This document shows positions 23,533-31,957 of a DNA stretch of 41,788 nt, one piece after another (the first letter of the stretch is position 1; every line of letters starts with the position of its first letter). Below the pieces are notes generated by a model. That model was not told the DNA's origin. It was given only the letters and a program-made list of their open reading frames with translations, and searched no databases. The stretch lies in assembly GCA_022822855.1 (NCBI GenBank), contig JAJDYG010000010.1, forward strand, positions 1-41,788, written 5' to 3'. Source of the stretch: Dehalococcoidia bacterium. Its GTDB lineage: Bacteria; Chloroflexota; Dehalococcoidia; Bin125. Position numbers and translations under genes: made by a program.

Positions 23533-24020
23533 GGTCGGTCGGGCAGCAGCACGCTCACGCCTCGACTTGGGGCCAACGTCATTGCACGCGCGGACCTGGT
23601 TGCTCTGGGCCCCGTGTCAAGTACGGGGCAACGGAATGGTAGATCGGGAGGCGCGGCCTTAGGCCGCGACAACTCGATGGGTGAGCGTGCTGTTGCCCGC
23701 TCGACGGTCGAGCTGATGATGACGGTGTCGATCCGCTCGAAGGTCGAGGTCTGGGCCCCGTGTCAAGCTCGGGGCAACGGAGCATGAGGTCAGTAGGCGC
23801 GGCGCTGTCGGTGACGGGCTAGGGCGCGTTCAGCATGGCGATGAAGTGGGGGGCGTTGTAGGTTGGGGCGCAGCGCGAGAGCCGTCCCAGCTAAAGTCGG
23901 CACTCGCGCTAGGGCGGAGAGTTGTGGTGACTGCCAGTCCAACTCTTCGCCCGCCCGTTGGCACAATACTTCACCGCTGGCGGAGTTGCACCAGTTCCAT
24001 TGTAGTTAGCTTGCGAGGAC
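23533..24020. repeat. Intergenic region with inverted-repeat element and double hairpin
   Basis: No gene seen. Arms of 18 bp with one mismatch (23541-23558 and 23681-23698) bound a segment of about 160 bp. It contains a GCCCCGTG/TACGGGGC stem (23609-23629) and a perfect CGCGGCC-TTA-GGCCGCG palindrome (23652-23668). Another copy of the TCAAG-loop hairpin lies at 23755-23775. A motif GGGCGCGTTCA preceded by TA (23820-23832) resembles the IS end at 41650-41662. Two strong consecutive hairpins follow at 23873-23909 and 23912-23952. The rest, up to the gpmA stop, shows nothing further. Confidence 0.65.
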
Positions 24021-24797
24021 TCAGGAAGCTCGGCCCTGGGCGGCGACGGCGGCGGCCGCCTCTGCTGCGGCTTCTTCGCCGGCGAGGTAGCGACGGTCGA
24101 GGACGTTCATGTCGGGGTCGAGGGTGTAGGCGAGCGGCATTCCGGTGGGGATGTTGAGCTGGGTGATCTCGTCGTCGGAGATTGACTCCAGGTGCTTGAC
24201 GATTGCGCGGATGCTGTTGCCGTGGGCGGCGACGAGGAGACGCTGTCCGCTCTGCAGGGCGGGCGCGATTTCGGACTGCCAGCAGGGCAGGACGCGCTCG
24301 AGGGTGAGCTTGAGCGACTCGGCGGCGGGTAGACGCTCAGCAGCGATCTGGGCGTAGCGGCGGTCGAAGCGGGGGTGGTCGGCGTGGTCGTCATTGAGCG
24401 GCGGCGGCGGGAGGTCGTAGGAGCGGCGCCAGATGTGGACCTGCTCGTCGCCGTGCTGGGCGGCCGTCTCGGCCTTGTTGAGGCCCTGGAGGCCGCCGTA
24501 ATGACGCTCGTTCAACCGCCAATCGCGGTGGACCGGCAGCCAGGGCGCGTCGATCTCGTCGAGGATGATCCAGAGGGTGTGGATGGCGCGCTTGAGCACG
24601 GAGGTCCAGGCGGCGTCGAACTCGATGCCCGCCTCTCGAATCTGCTGCCCGGCGCTGTGGGCTTCTGCGACGCCCTGTTCGGTCAGCGGGACGTCGATCC
24701 AGCCGGTGAAGCGGTTCTCGAGGTTCCATTGACTCTGACCGTGGCGCACTAAGACGAGGTTGGGGACGAGGTTGGGGAGGTTCGTGCGGTCTGTCAT
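24021..24797 (-). CDS. gpmA: 2,3-bisphosphoglycerate-dependent phosphoglycerate mutase
   Basis: A 258-residue histidine-phosphatase-fold enzyme that interconverts 3- and 2-phosphoglycerate in glycolysis. The phosphoacceptor is His19 in [25 protein letters not shown], the Glu97 motif [14 protein letters not shown] and the second histidine, His192, in [12 protein letters not shown] are all intact. Length is normal. An Ala/Glu-rich stretch near the C-terminus ([16 protein letters not shown]) is an expendable extension. It is monocistronic, surrounded on both sides by repeat DNA and IS-end-like motifs. Confidence 0.95.
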   Translation of the reverse strand: MTDRTNLPNLVPNLVLVRHGQSQWNLENRFTGWIDVPLTEQGVAEAHSAGQQIREAGIEFDAAWTSVLKRAIHTLWIILDEIDAPWLPVHRDWRLNERHYGGLQGLNKAETAAQHGDEQVHIWRRSYDLPPPPLNDDHADHPRFDRRYAQIAAERLPAAESLKLTLERVLPCWQSEIAPALQSGQRLLVAAHGNSIRAIVKHLESISDDEITQLNIPTGMPLAYTLDPDMNVLDRRYLAGEEAAAEAAAAVAAQGRAS

Positions 24798-25123
24798 GGC
24801 TACAGGCTAAGGCGTGTTCACGCTGGCGCCTCTTCCCGTCGCCCCGTGCTTGACACGGGGCCCAGATCTCGACCTTCGAGCAGGGCGATGACGTGACTCT
24901 TGGCTCAGCAGTGGGAGGGCGTCCTCACGCACAAGCATCGAGTTGAGGCCAACGTCGTTCAACGCATGAGCGTGGTTGCTCTGGGCCCCGTGTCAAGCAC
25001 GGGGCGACGATCGCTTGTTGTGGGGCGACGAGCGGGGAACGGATGGCGTCCCGCAAGAGTGTTGGCCGCCTGTACGAACAGGCCCTAGCCTGCGGTTGCT
25101 GGAATCAGCGATGGGGATGCGTC
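24798..25123. repeat. Intergenic repeat region, possible IS-derived remnant
   Basis: No gene seen. TA plus AGGCGTGTTCA (24808-24820) faces GAACAGGCCC plus TA (25076-25087). These resemble the end of the IS5-type element at 41650-41662 and could bound a remnant of about 280 bp. Inside are two TCAAG-loop hairpins in opposite orientations (24841-24861 and 24985-25005). The segment around 24838-24885 is an inverted copy of 23736-23780. GGGGA near 25114 is the ribosome site of the HIT gene. Confidence 0.6.
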
Positions 25124-25486
25124 GTGAGTGATCCAGAGCGTTCGTCCGACACCGTCTTTGGGGCGATTGTGCGGGGTGAGATTCCGGCGGACATCGTCTA
25201 TGAGGACGAGCAGTGCATCGCGTTTCGTGACCTGAACCCGCAGGCGCCGACTCACGTGCTGGTGATTCCCCGAGCTGCGATTTCGGGACTGCAGGAAGCG
25301 GATCGGGCCGATCCATCGCTGCTCGGACACCTGCTGCAGGCGGCGCAGACGGTCGCGCGAGAGGAAGGACTAGAAGACGACGGCTGGAGAGTGGTGGTGA
25401 ACGTCGGCGAGGACGCCGGTCAGACGGTCGCGCATCTGCATCTGCATGTGCTCGGCGGACGGCGGCTGTCCTGGCCGCCGGGCTGA
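25124..25486 (+). CDS. HIT-family (HINT-like) nucleotide hydrolase
   Basis: A 120-residue protein starting at GTG 25124 (GGGGA about seven bases upstream); the open frame continues 5', but that part is repeat DNA. It shows the HINT pattern: TVFGAIVRGEIPADIVYEDEQCIAF, APTHVLVIPR, and the active-site histidine triad His104, His106, His108 (HLHLHVLGGR). It probably hydrolyses nucleoside phosphoramidates or adenylated intermediates. It is 17 bp before livG on the same strand and may be its operon leader, although HINT genes neighbour many unrelated operons. Confidence 0.9.
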   Translation: MSDPERSSDTVFGAIVRGEIPADIVYEDEQCIAFRDLNPQAPTHVLVIPRAAISGLQEADRADPSLLGHLLQAAQTVAREEGLEDDGWRVVVNVGEDAGQTVAHLHLHVLGGRRLSWPPG

Positions 25487-25503
25487 CGGGCTGAGGCCGC
25501 TTG

Positions 25504-26274
25504 ATGGGCGCGCTGCTCGAGGTCAGCGAGCTGGACAAACACTTCGGCGGTCTGCGCGCCTGTGATCGGGCGAGCTTCCAGATCGAGGAGGGCAGGATCG
25601 CGGGGATGATCGGTCCGAATGGGGCGGGCAAGACCACGGCGTTCAACTGCGTCGCGGGGTTCCTCAAGCCAGACGGCGGCACGGTTCGCTTCGCGGGCGA
25701 AGACGTCACCGGTCTGCCGCCGCACCGGATGTTCGACCGCGGCCTGGTGCGGACCTTCCAGATCCCGCAGGGGCTGGAGACGATGACGGTGCTCGAGAAC
25801 CTGATGCTGGCCGGCGAGCAGCAGTCGGGCGAGGCGGTCTGGCGCAACTGGCTGCTGCCCGGCCGGGTGGGCCGGGAAGAGCGACAACTGGAGGCTCGCG
25901 CGCACGAGGTGCTGGAACAGACGCAGCTCGGACACCAGGCGTACATCCGCGCGGGGGCGCTGTCGGGCGGGCAGCGCAAGCTGTTGGAGCTGGCTCGGGC
26001 GCTGATGGCGGAGCCGAAGATGATCCTGCTGGACGAGCCGGGGGCCGGCGTCAATCCGGCCCTGATCCAGCGGCTGGTCGGGCACATCCGTGAGTTGAGC
26101 GAGCGGCTTGGACTGACCTTCCTGATCATTGAGCACAACCTTGATCTGATCCGCCAGCTCTGCGATCCGGTCGTGGTCATGGCCCAGGGACGGGTGCTCG
26201 ATGTCGGCACGCCCGGCGATGTGCTGTCGAATCCCGAGGTCCAGGCCGCCTATCTCACCGGACAACGGACGTGA
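25504..26274 (+). CDS. livG: Branched-chain amino-acid-type ABC transporter ATPase (LivG-like)
   Basis: A 256-residue ATPase. Walker A GPNGAGKTT (37-45), LivG-specific RTFQIPQGL, signature LSGGQRKLLELAR, Walker B MILLDEPGAGVNP and switch IIEHNLD are all present. I use ATG 25504 rather than the TTG immediately before it. It forms one operon with livF, livH and livM. The substrate class (branched-chain amino acids, amides, urea or aromatic compounds) cannot be told from the ATPases. Confidence 0.93.
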   Translation: MGALLEVSELDKHFGGLRACDRASFQIEEGRIAGMIGPNGAGKTTAFNCVAGFLKPDGGTVRFAGEDVTGLPPHRMFDRGLVRTFQIPQGLETMTVLENLMLAGEQQSGEAVWRNWLLPGRVGREERQLEARAHEVLEQTQLGHQAYIRAGALSGGQRKLLELARALMAEPKMILLDEPGAGVNPALIQRLVGHIRELSERLGLTFLIIEHNLDLIRQLCDPVVVMAQGRVLDVGTPGDVLSNPEVQAAYLTGQRT

Positions 26275-26284
26275 TGGGCACAGC

Positions 26285-27046
26285 ATGAGCGAACGAGATC
26301 CCCTGTTCCGGGTGGAAGGGTTCAGCGGCGGGTACGTCGACGGGATCGACATCATCCACGACATCGAGCTGGATCTCTATCGAGACGAGATCCTGACGAT
26401 TATCGGTCCGAATGGGGCGGGCAAGTCGACGCTGCTCAAGGCGATCGTCGGCGCGCTGCCGTTCGAACGTGGGCGGCGCTCGTTCCAGGGTGAGGATGTC
26501 AGCGGCTGGTCGACGCCTCGGATGATCGAGGCCGGGATCGGCTACGTGCCGCAGGTCGACAACGTGTTCACCTCCCTCTCGATCCGCGAGAACCTCGAGA
26601 TGGGCGGCTACATGCGGCGCAGCGGTCTGCAGGAGCGGATCGACGAGGTGCTGGCGATGTTTCCCGACCTCGAACATCGTCCGGGCGAACGTGCCAGCCG
26701 GCTCTCGGGCGGGCAGCGGCAGATGCTGGCGATGGCGCGCGCGCTGATGCTGGATCCGGTGATGTTGTGTCTGGACGAGCCGACGGCGGCTCTCGCGCCT
26801 GCGACGCGGGGCGAACTGTTCGCTCGGATTTACCGGATTCACATGGCGGGCGTGGGCATCCTGATGGTTGAACAGAACGCGACGGAGGCGCTGGTCTGGT
26901 CGGACCGGGGCGTGGTGATGGTCGACGGGGAGAAGGCGCTCGAGGGCAGCGGCACGGAGATGCTAACCAGCCCCGAGGTCGGGCGCGCCTTCCTCGGCCA
27001 GGCTGAGGGCGAGGGGTTCGCGATCGAAGAAGGGATGACGTCATAG
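26285..27046 (+). CDS. livF: Branched-chain amino-acid-type ABC transporter ATPase (LivF-like)
   Basis: A 253-residue ATPase starting at ATG 26285, ten bases after livG. Walker A GPNGAGKST, YVPQVDNVFTSLSIRENLEMG (typical of LivF), signature LSGGQRQMLAMAR, Walker B MLCLDEPTAALAP and switch MVEQN are present. The second ATPase half pairs with LivG. Its stop TAG (27044-27046) overlaps the only plausible initiation site of livH. Confidence 0.93.
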   Translation: MSERDPLFRVEGFSGGYVDGIDIIHDIELDLYRDEILTIIGPNGAGKSTLLKAIVGALPFERGRRSFQGEDVSGWSTPRMIEAGIGYVPQVDNVFTSLSIRENLEMGGYMRRSGLQERIDEVLAMFPDLEHRPGERASRLSGGQRQMLAMARALMLDPVMLCLDEPTAALAPATRGELFARIYRIHMAGVGILMVEQNATEALVWSDRGVVMVDGEKALEGSGTEMLTSPEVGRAFLGQAEGEGFAIEEGMTS

Positions 27047-27957
27047 AAATCGCGCAACTGGTCACGGTCGGGATCATCGTCGGCTCGATCATCGCGCTGG
27101 GCGCGATGGGTCTGACCCTGATCTTTGGCGTGCTCGGGATCGCCGACTTCGCGCACGGCGACAAGATGGGCTGGGGCATGTTCCTGGCCTTTTTCATCGT
27201 CTCGTCGGAGGGCGCCAACCTGGGCTTCGTCGGCGGACGCTTCGGTTCGCTGTCGTTCGGCTGGGGGCTGGTTGTCGGACTGCTCGTGGCGATGATCGGC
27301 GTCGCGCTGATTTCGGTGATCCTGGAGCGGCTCGTCTTCCGTCGGCTGCGGATCACGGGCGGCGGGTTCTTCGTCTTTGCGATCGCCTCGCTGGGCATGT
27401 CGATCATGCTGCGCGCCGTGATTCAACTGATCTGGGGGCCGTCGAACTTCCGCTACAACCCCGGCATCCACCCGGCGATCGAGATCTTGGGCGGGATCAA
27501 AGTGAAGCCGGACCAGTTCTTCATCGTCGGGATCACGGTGCTGGCCGCGGTGCTGCTCTACTGGCTGCTCTATCGGACGCGGTTCGGCAAGGCGATGCGA
27601 GCGACATCCGACAATCCGGCGCTGGCGGAGGCGTCGGGAATCGACACCGACAGGATCAGAACCGGCACCTGGATCATCGCGGGAGTTCTCGGCGCGCTGG
27701 CGGGCGTGATGCTGGGCCTGCAGGCCGAGGTCCGGTTCGACGCGGGGTTCCGCCTGCTGCTGCCCCTGTTCGCGGCCGTGATCCTGGGCGGGATCGGCAA
27801 TCCCTGGGGCGCGTTGATCGGCGGTCTCGGCGTGGGTATCGCGCAGGAGGTCTCGACCGAATGGATCAATACCGGACTCAAGCCGGGGATCCCGTTCGTG
27901 ATCGTGATCGTGGTCTTGCTGTTGCGGCCGCGGGGCCTGTTCGGGCAAGTCCGGTGA
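27043..27957 (+). CDS. livH: Branched-chain amino-acid-type ABC permease (LivH-like), non-canonical start
   Basis: An inner-membrane permease of about 304 residues with eight or so helices. The N-terminal helix IAQLVTVGIIVGSIIALGAMG followed by LGIADFAHGD is the conserved LivH start, and GNPWGALIGGLGVGIAQE is the cytoplasmic loop region. The first in-frame ATG (27106) falls inside the first helix, and no GTG or TTG exists between it and the upstream stop at 27004. The best candidate is ATA at 27043, seven bases after AAGGGA and overlapping the livF stop as ATAG. CTG 27058 is a weaker option. The rest of the gene is intact. Confidence 0.85.
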   Translation: MEIAQLVTVGIIVGSIIALGAMGLTLIFGVLGIADFAHGDKMGWGMFLAFFIVSSEGANLGFVGGRFGSLSFGWGLVVGLLVAMIGVALISVILERLVFRRLRITGGGFFVFAIASLGMSIMLRAVIQLIWGPSNFRYNPGIHPAIEILGGIKVKPDQFFIVGITVLAAVLLYWLLYRTRFGKAMRATSDNPALAEASGIDTDRIRTGTWIIAGVLGALAGVMLGLQAEVRFDAGFRLLLPLFAAVILGGIGNPWGALIGGLGVGIAQEVSTEWINTGLKPGIPFVIVIVVLLLRPRGLFGQVR

Positions 27958-27969
27958 GGGCGCGTTGAG

Positions 27970-29019
27970 ATGGAACAGCTCATCGTGACGCTGGTCACGT
28001 TCGACGGCGCGGTCAACTGGACGGTCGGTTTTCTGACCACGGTGGCGATCTTCGCGATTCTCGCGCTGGCGCTGAACATCCAGTGGAGCGTCGGGATTCT
28101 CAACTTCGGCGTCGCCGCGTTCTTCATGGTCGGGGCGTACGTATCGGCGGTGCTGACTCTGCCGCCGCCCGAAGGGCTCGAGTCCTATGTGGCGGGCTGG
28201 GGGATTCCGATTCCGGTCGGCTGGTTGTTCGCGATGGTGGCCGGAGCGGTGCTGGCGATCCTGCTCGGGATCCCGACTCTGCGTCTGCGCGACGACTTCC
28301 TCGCGATCGCGACGATCGGCGTGGCCGCCATCCTGCGCAGCATCGCCAACTCCGTGGAAGGTCTGGTCAATCGCAGCCGGGGGCTCAACGGCGTCGACGG
28401 GTTTCTCGAGGATCAGGTGCAGGGCGGCGACTACCGCTGGGTTGAGCTGGCCATCGCGCTGGTCGTGCTGATGGCGGTCTACTGGCTGGTGTCGAGGGCG
28501 TCGTCGTCGCCCTGGGGCCGCGCCTTACGCGCGATCCGCGACAACGAGGACACGGCCAAGGCATCGGGCAAGAACACCGTGAAGTTCCGCATGGGCGCGT
28601 TCATCCTGGGCGCGATGCTGATGGGTCTGGCGGGAGCGATCTATGCGCACCGCAGCGGTACGATCTCGCCGCTGACCTTCTCCGACCTGCTGGGCACGTT
28701 CTTCGTCTGGACGATGCTGATTGTCGGCGGCAGCGGCAATCATCGGGGCGCGGTACTGGGTGCGGTGGTCGTCGGATTCTTCTGGTTTGGCACGCCGCTG
28801 ATCCAGGAAAGCCTGCCCGACTGGCTGGGCAGCCGAGTCTTCCAGGTCAGGCAGTTGTTGATCGGGTTGTTGATCGTGGTCTTCCTGCTCTGGCGGCCGC
28901 AGGGTCTGCTGGCCGAGCGCGATCGGGTCAGCCGCTTCGTCAGCCAGGGACCGGACGATCGGCCCGGCGGCGACTCCGGCTCGATCTGGAGACGAGTCCG
29001 CAGCGCGGTCTCGCGTTGA
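27970..29019 (+). CDS. livM: Branched-chain amino-acid-type ABC permease (LivM-like)
   Basis: A 349-residue polytopic permease, second membrane subunit. Landmarks are ALALNIQWSVGILNFGVAAFF near the N-terminus, GIPTLRLRDDFLAIATIG, NRSRGLNGVDGF, SPWGRALRAIRDNEDTAKASGKN and the closing IGLLIVVFLLWRPQGLL. All are typical of LivM. It starts 12 bp after livH and ends only 21 bp before the stop of the convergent binding-protein gene, so the transporter core and its probable receptors are on facing transcripts. Confidence 0.93.
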   Translation: MEQLIVTLVTFDGAVNWTVGFLTTVAIFAILALALNIQWSVGILNFGVAAFFMVGAYVSAVLTLPPPEGLESYVAGWGIPIPVGWLFAMVAGAVLAILLGIPTLRLRDDFLAIATIGVAAILRSIANSVEGLVNRSRGLNGVDGFLEDQVQGGDYRWVELAIALVVLMAVYWLVSRASSSPWGRALRAIRDNEDTAKASGKNTVKFRMGAFILGAMLMGLAGAIYAHRSGTISPLTFSDLLGTFFVWTMLIVGGSGNHRGAVLGAVVVGFFWFGTPLIQESLPDWLGSRVFQVRQLLIGLLIVVFLLWRPQGLLAERDRVSRFVSQGPDDRPGGDSGSIWRRVRSAVSR

Positions 29020-29040
29020 GGCCACGGCTTTAGGCGAACG

Positions 29041-30528
29041 CTAGGGTCCGAAGTCGACCGGGATCCGACGGACGATCTCGATCTCGCCATCGGCGGTAAA
29101 GCGCCAGATGCCGATGGTGAAGCGGGCGATGTCGCCGTTGTCGTCCCAGTCGAGGCTGGAAACCGCGCCCTGGTAGTCGATGTCCTGTCCGCCGGCCAAG
29201 GCCTCGAGCGCCTGCGACAGCGCGGCTGCGCCGATGAGTCGCCCCTCGCCGTCGCTGATCTGACGAAGCTGGTCTCGAATCGCGGGGCCGTCGGTTGATT
29301 GGGCGGCCTGCGCCGCCAACGCCAGCGCGATCGTCGCGTCGTAGACGCCGGGGACGAACGTCACATTGGCGCGCGGCGGCTCGCCCCACATGCGCTCGTA
29401 ACTCCGCTTGAAGAAGCAGGTGGAGTCCGTCTCGGCGCCGAACGTCGGGGACGTACCGATCAGGCGTTGAGCGATCTCCGGGCCCAGGGCGTCGAACAGA
29501 CTCCGGCTCTGACCGCAATCAGCGAGCAAGAAGTCGTCGAAGAGATCGCCTGCCAGTGATTCAGAGATGATCGTGGCGCTCTCCTTCCAACAGCCCAGCA
29601 CGATCAGCCCGCTTGCGCCGCCGGCGGCGACCTGCTCGATCTCGCTGAGGAACGTCACGCCGGCCACGTGATCGATGGGCAGGGCCAGGACGTCACCGTC
29701 AAACTCGCGAACGACTTCGTCGGCCAGGCCGCGACCGTAGGCGTCGTCGCGATAGAGGACGCCGATGCGGTCATGACCTCGGTCCTTGGCCAACTGGGCG
29801 AGCACGAGGCCTTGGCCGGCCGCGTCGGAGGGGGTGGTGCGGAAGAACCAATCGCCGGGATCGGCGGTGGTCAGATCGGGGGATGTCGCCGATGGGCTGA
29901 TCGTCGGAATCTGAAGCGGGTTGGAGAGATGTTCGGAGATGACCAGGGAGCTGGAGCTGAAGGTCGGTCCGACGAAGGCATGCACGCCTTCCTCTTCGAT
30001 GAGGCGCCTGGCCGAGGCGACGATGAACTCCTGATCGAGATTGAAGTCGGCGATGAGGCCGATCACCGGGCGGCCGAAGACTCCTCCCGCCGCATTGAGC
30101 TGGGCAATGGCGAGCTTGAACGCCTGCCGGCGTTCGGCCGCCGCGCCGTGAACCGTCTGCAGCAGCGCGATCTTGAGCGGACCGGGCCCGGTCCGGGTTT
30201 CAGCGAGGGTGATTGGACCGCTGTGATACCAGCGGTCGACATCGGCGTCGGGGAGCAAGAAGCGGGCGTCGGGGGTGATGTACTCACCCCACTCGGAGCC
30301 CGCGCGCTGTTGCAGTGCGACCTCGGTACGGCCGTCGGCCAGTGATCGAGCGGCGATCCGAAGCTCTTCGCTCGACTCGGCCGAGCGGGCGGGCGAGTCG
30401 TCGCCGGAGGCCAGCCGCCAGAGGACGAGGGAAGCCAGGCTGATGGCGACAAGCATCAGCACGGCGACTCCGCCGACTCCAGCAAGGCCGAACTTGGCGG
30501 TGGCGGCCATCTGTCGGGGAGGATTCAC
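29041..30528 (-). CDS. Branched-chain-type substrate-binding protein, membrane-anchored variant
   Basis: A 495-residue periplasmic-binding-protein type I (LivJ-like) protein, longer than the usual 400. Unlike its three neighbours it has no lipobox. Residues about 18-38 form a non-cleaved-looking membrane helix, followed by about 80 extra residues before the binding domain starts near GPLKIALLQTVHG. Family segments include QLNAAGGVFGRPV, VHAFVGPTFSSSSLVISE, FFRTTPSDAAGQGLVLAQLAKDRG and YDATIALALAAQAAQ. It is the last gene of the leftward receptor cluster and faces livM. It could be a tethered receptor or a sensor rather than a transporter partner. Confidence 0.85.
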   Translation of the reverse strand: MNPPRQMAATAKFGLAGVGGVAVLMLVAISLASLVLWRLASGDDSPARSAESSEELRIAARSLADGRTEVALQQRAGSEWGEYITPDARFLLPDADVDRWYHSGPITLAETRTGPGPLKIALLQTVHGAAAERRQAFKLAIAQLNAAGGVFGRPVIGLIADFNLDQEFIVASARRLIEEEGVHAFVGPTFSSSSLVISEHLSNPLQIPTISPSATSPDLTTADPGDWFFRTTPSDAAGQGLVLAQLAKDRGHDRIGVLYRDDAYGRGLADEVVREFDGDVLALPIDHVAGVTFLSEIEQVAAGGASGLIVLGCWKESATIISESLAGDLFDDFLLADCGQSRSLFDALGPEIAQRLIGTSPTFGAETDSTCFFKRSYERMWGEPPRANVTFVPGVYDATIALALAAQAAQSTDGPAIRDQLRQISDGEGRLIGAAALSQALEALAGGQDIDYQGAVSSLDWDDNGDIARFTIGIWRFTADGEIEIVRRIPVDFGP

Positions 30529-30576
30529 AGCGAGGCTCCAAGCCAGCCCCGGGGAGTTGTCCGAGGCAGAGCGAGC

Positions 30577-31830
30577 TTACTCCGCCTCGTAGCTGACGAT
30601 CTCCACGTCTTCGAAGTTGCCGTCCCTGGTGTAGCGCCAGATGCTGCTGTAGCCGGAGGCCAGATCGCCATGCTTGTCCCACTCCATCGCTGTGGCGGCG
30701 CCGACATAATCGATGTCTGCGCCGTCGGCGAGAGTTGCCAGTCCGTGGGCGACGGAATCTGGGCTGGCGATCACTTCGTCTCCCGGCGCGGACGCGATGC
30801 GGCGCAGCTGATCGCGGATCGCCGCGCCGTTGGCCGAGCCGGCGGCCTGGGCCGCGAGGGCCAGGGCGATGGTTGCGTCGTAGGTCTCCTTGACGTACGG
30901 GATCGCGGGCGGGACGCCGTATTCGTCGATGAACGCATCCAGCCAGGCCTCGGCCGACCGGCTGTCGGTCGCCGAAGCCGGGCCGGCGCCGTACATGCCG
31001 GCCAGGTGCTCAGCACCGATCGTTTCGATGAGCTGCAGGCTCTGCGCGCCGTTGCTGAAGACGAACTGGTCGTAGAAGCCCTGCTCAATCGCCTCGCGGA
31101 TCATGATTTCCGCCTCGGGCACGAAAGTGACGACCATGAGCGCCTGAGCGCCGTCGGCGACGGACTGCTGCAGCTCTGCGATGTAGGTCGTCTGCGCCGG
31201 ATCGATCGCCATGCTGACGATCTCGCCTTCCCAGGCGTTCTCGAAGGCGGTCGCGTAGCCCTGCCCCCAGGCGTCGTTGCGGTAGATCAGGCCGACGTTG
31301 TCGAAGCCTCGGTCGGCGGCGACTCGGGCCATGATCGGTCCCTGTGCGGCGTCGGAAAGGGTCGAGCGGAAGAGGAAATCGTCGTCCTCGGCGAGGGTCA
31401 ACTGGGGAGAGGTCGCGGAGGGACTGACCGTCGGTACGGCGGCCGCAGCCGTGATGTCGGTGACCGCCAGGGTGATGCTGCTGGCGGTGCAGCAGACGAA
31501 GGCGTGGATCTTCTCGACCTCGACCAGGCGCCGCGCCTCCTCGGTTGCGATCGTGGGATCCAGCGTGGAATCGGTGACGAACGGCTCGACCGGTTGGCCC
31601 CAGACGCCGCCGGCCGCGTTGATGTGCTTGATCGCCAGGTCGAATCCCTTGCGCATCTCGTTCCCGTACTCGGCGAGGCCGCCGGTGAAGTCGAGCATCA
31701 GGCCGATCTTGAAGGCTTCGGACGGAGCCTCGCTCGATGCCTGTTGCTGTTCGTGATCGGAGCAAGCGGCGGCGAACAAGGTCAAAACCAAGCCGATGAT
31801 CAGCGAGAACGCGAAGGTCGGACGATTCAT
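30577..31830 (-). CDS. Branched-chain-type substrate-binding lipoprotein
   Basis: A 417-residue LivJ-like lipoprotein with signal peptide and lipobox LFAAAC (Cys23), then a short Gln/Ser linker. Domain landmarks are FKIGLMLDFTGGLAEYGNEM, HINAAGGVWGQPVEP, SPSATSPQLTLAEDDDFLFRSTLSDAAQGPI, VGLIYRNDAWGQGYA and ETYDATIALALAAQAAG. It is a paralogue of both flanking genes. It starts ATG with GGAAGGAG upstream. The ligand is unknown; the cluster position next to livGFHM makes that importer the likely partner. Confidence 0.92.
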   Translation of the reverse strand: MNRPTFAFSLIIGLVLTLFAAACSDHEQQQASSEAPSEAFKIGLMLDFTGGLAEYGNEMRKGFDLAIKHINAAGGVWGQPVEPFVTDSTLDPTIATEEARRLVEVEKIHAFVCCTASSITLAVTDITAAAAVPTVSPSATSPQLTLAEDDDFLFRSTLSDAAQGPIMARVAADRGFDNVGLIYRNDAWGQGYATAFENAWEGEIVSMAIDPAQTTYIAELQQSVADGAQALMVVTFVPEAEIMIREAIEQGFYDQFVFSNGAQSLQLIETIGAEHLAGMYGAGPASATDSRSAEAWLDAFIDEYGVPPAIPYVKETYDATIALALAAQAAGSANGAAIRDQLRRIASAPGDEVIASPDSVAHGLATLADGADIDYVGAATAMEWDKHGDLASGYSSIWRYTRDGNFEDVEIVSYEAE

Positions 31831-31957
31831 TGCAGCGGCTCCTTCCGTGGGGTTGAAGTTGGTTCGGAAGGCTCAGGCTCTCGGTCTGCTCAGACGCGCG
31901 GGGCCGGTACACCAATGCTCACCGGGCTGCGACCTGCCAGCGAGTCCTGATCGGTTC

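Noticed and set aside
23579..25005. Recurring GCCCCGTG/CACGGGGC hairpins considered as CRISPR repeats
   Set aside because: They are unevenly spaced, in both orientations, and no cas gene is present; they are dispersed palindromes.
24900..25123. 5' extension of the HIT gene to an upstream start at 25043
   Set aside because: The added residues come from repeat DNA, and the GTG at 25124 has a ribosome site and gives the normal family N-terminus.
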